From assembly GCA_016209995.1 (NCBI GenBank), contig JACQVC010000287.1, positions 1 through 6,863 of the forward strand: 6,863 bases of DNA. The letters are read 5' to 3'. The notes under the pieces are model-generated. The model was not told the origin of the DNA. It worked only from the letters and a program-made list of their open reading frames with translations, and did no database searches. The DNA comes from Gemmatimonadota bacterium. GTDB taxonomy: Bacteria > Gemmatimonadota > Gemmatimonadetes > Longimicrobiales > Gaopeijiaceae. A program made the translations under genes and the position numbers. Shown here piece after piece: positions 6,303 to 6,863 of the stretch (within the stretch, counting starts at the first letter, position 1; each line of letters starts with the position of its first letter).

Positions 6303-6863
6303 ATGCGCCCCGCGAAGATCAGCACCGCGGTGTCAGCGATTGCGCTCACGCTCGTTCCGACTCTGCTCGTAGCCCAGCAGGGCCAACGCCAGAGGGTGCC
6401 CCGAGCGCCCAGGTTCTCGGCGCTCCCGGAGGGCGCTGCGGCGCCGGTGGACAATCCGCTCAGTGCCGAACGGATCGCCCTGGGGAGGCTCTTGTTCTGG
6501 GATCCGGTGCTGTCAGGAAGCCGGGACGTGGCCTGCGCCACGTGCCATCATCCGCGGTTCGGCTACACCGACGGTCGCGATCTATCGATTGGCGTCAGCG
6601 GAGTCGGGCTCGGTGAGAGTCGCCGCTTCCCGCCGGGGAGCGCGATTCCGTTCGTGAAGCGGAACAGCCCCACCATCCTGAATACGGGCTTCAACGGCAT
6701 CGACCGGCGGCTGCGCTACGACCCGGCGACCGCACCGATGTTTTGGGATCGCCGCGCACGCAGTCTGGAAGTGCAGGCTCTCGAGCCGATCAAGAGCTTC
6801 GAGGAGATGCGAGGCGATGCCTATGGGGAAGCGGAGGCTGTAGCCGTCGTGGTCGCTCGGCTC
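6303..6863 (+). CDS. Cytochrome c peroxidase/MauG-like di-heme protein, N-terminal part (3' end outside window)
   Basis: The first 187 codons are present and open to the window edge. A Sec signal peptide (Lys5, hydrophobic core 8-24, likely cut after VAQ or near it) sends the protein to the periplasm. The N-terminal heme domain begins with ALGRLLFWDPVLSGSRDVAC and binds heme c through CATCH at 78-82 (Cys78, Cys81, His82), followed by HPRFGYTDGRD. Next come KRNSPTILNTGFN (119-131) and FWDRRARSLEVQAL (147-160), then EPIKSFEEM; these are standard landmarks of the bacterial CcpA/MauG family. Members either reduce hydrogen peroxide using electrons from a small cytochrome or oxidise protein residues as MauG does. 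The second heme motif, and any residues separating these roles, would lie past the window end. No Mau or cytochrome partner gene is in view. Confidence 0.9.
   Translation, partial: MRPAKISTAVSAIALTLVPTLLVAQQGQRQRVPRAPRFSALPEGAAAPVDNPLSAERIALGRLLFWDPVLSGSRDVACATCHHPRFGYTDGRDLSIGVSGVGLGESRRFPPGSAIPFVKRNSPTILNTGFNGIDRRLRYDPATAPMFWDRRARSLEVQALEPIKSFEEMRGDAYGEAEAVAVVVARL

Noticed and set aside
6284..6616. A plus-strand open frame starting at ATG 6284
   Set aside because: It is a shifted frame over the peroxidase-like gene, whose own frame carries the heme motif and family landmarks and has AGGAGGT placed for ATG 6303.

Overview
The window is GC-rich, gene-dense bacterial DNA from a Gram-negative organism. 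It encodes a TonB-dependent receptor, a second outer-membrane barrel, a probable lipoprotein and several signal-peptide-bearing proteins. The mix of a PorV/PorQ-like barrel, a PAL/NHL-type propeller and a MauG-like peroxidase suggests Gemmatimonadota or Acidobacteriota. This is a guess from protein style; there is no marker gene here. No tRNA, rRNA, CRISPR array, insertion sequence or phage gene was seen.

Layout. Bases 1-517 (+) hold the C-terminal end of a TonB-dependent receptor. An 11-bp hairpin at 576-607 separates it from a convergent exported asparaginase-family protein (671-1735, -). A 146-bp divergent gap follows, then a PAL-like six-bladed propeller protein (1882-3114, +). After 82 bp comes a PorV/PorQ-like barrel (3197-4108, +), perhaps co-transcribed with it. 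A large alpha/beta hydrolase with a C-terminal beta-sandwich (4121-6070, -) converges on the barrel gene with only 12 bp between stop codons. A 232-bp divergent intergenic region (6071-6302) then leads to a MauG/cytochrome c peroxidase-like gene (6303 to the window end, +) that runs off the edge.

How the genes may work together. Five of the six proteins carry an N-terminal export signal, and the sixth is an outer-membrane receptor by family, so the stretch encodes envelope functions throughout. Two neighbours have amide-related chemistry. The propeller protein keeps every catalytic and metal-binding residue I can recall for peptidylglycine alpha-amidating lyase. The divergent asparaginase-family protein keeps both catalytic threonines and the lysine but has glycine where asparaginases have the substrate-binding aspartate of the HGTDT motif. 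A shared role in extracytoplasmic amide or peptide breakdown is possible but is inference only. I see no clear evidence of a new defence or mobile system; the most interesting points are the residue patterns in these two proteins, the split C-terminal domain of the hydrolase, and a palindrome inside a candidate promoter at 6223-6252.
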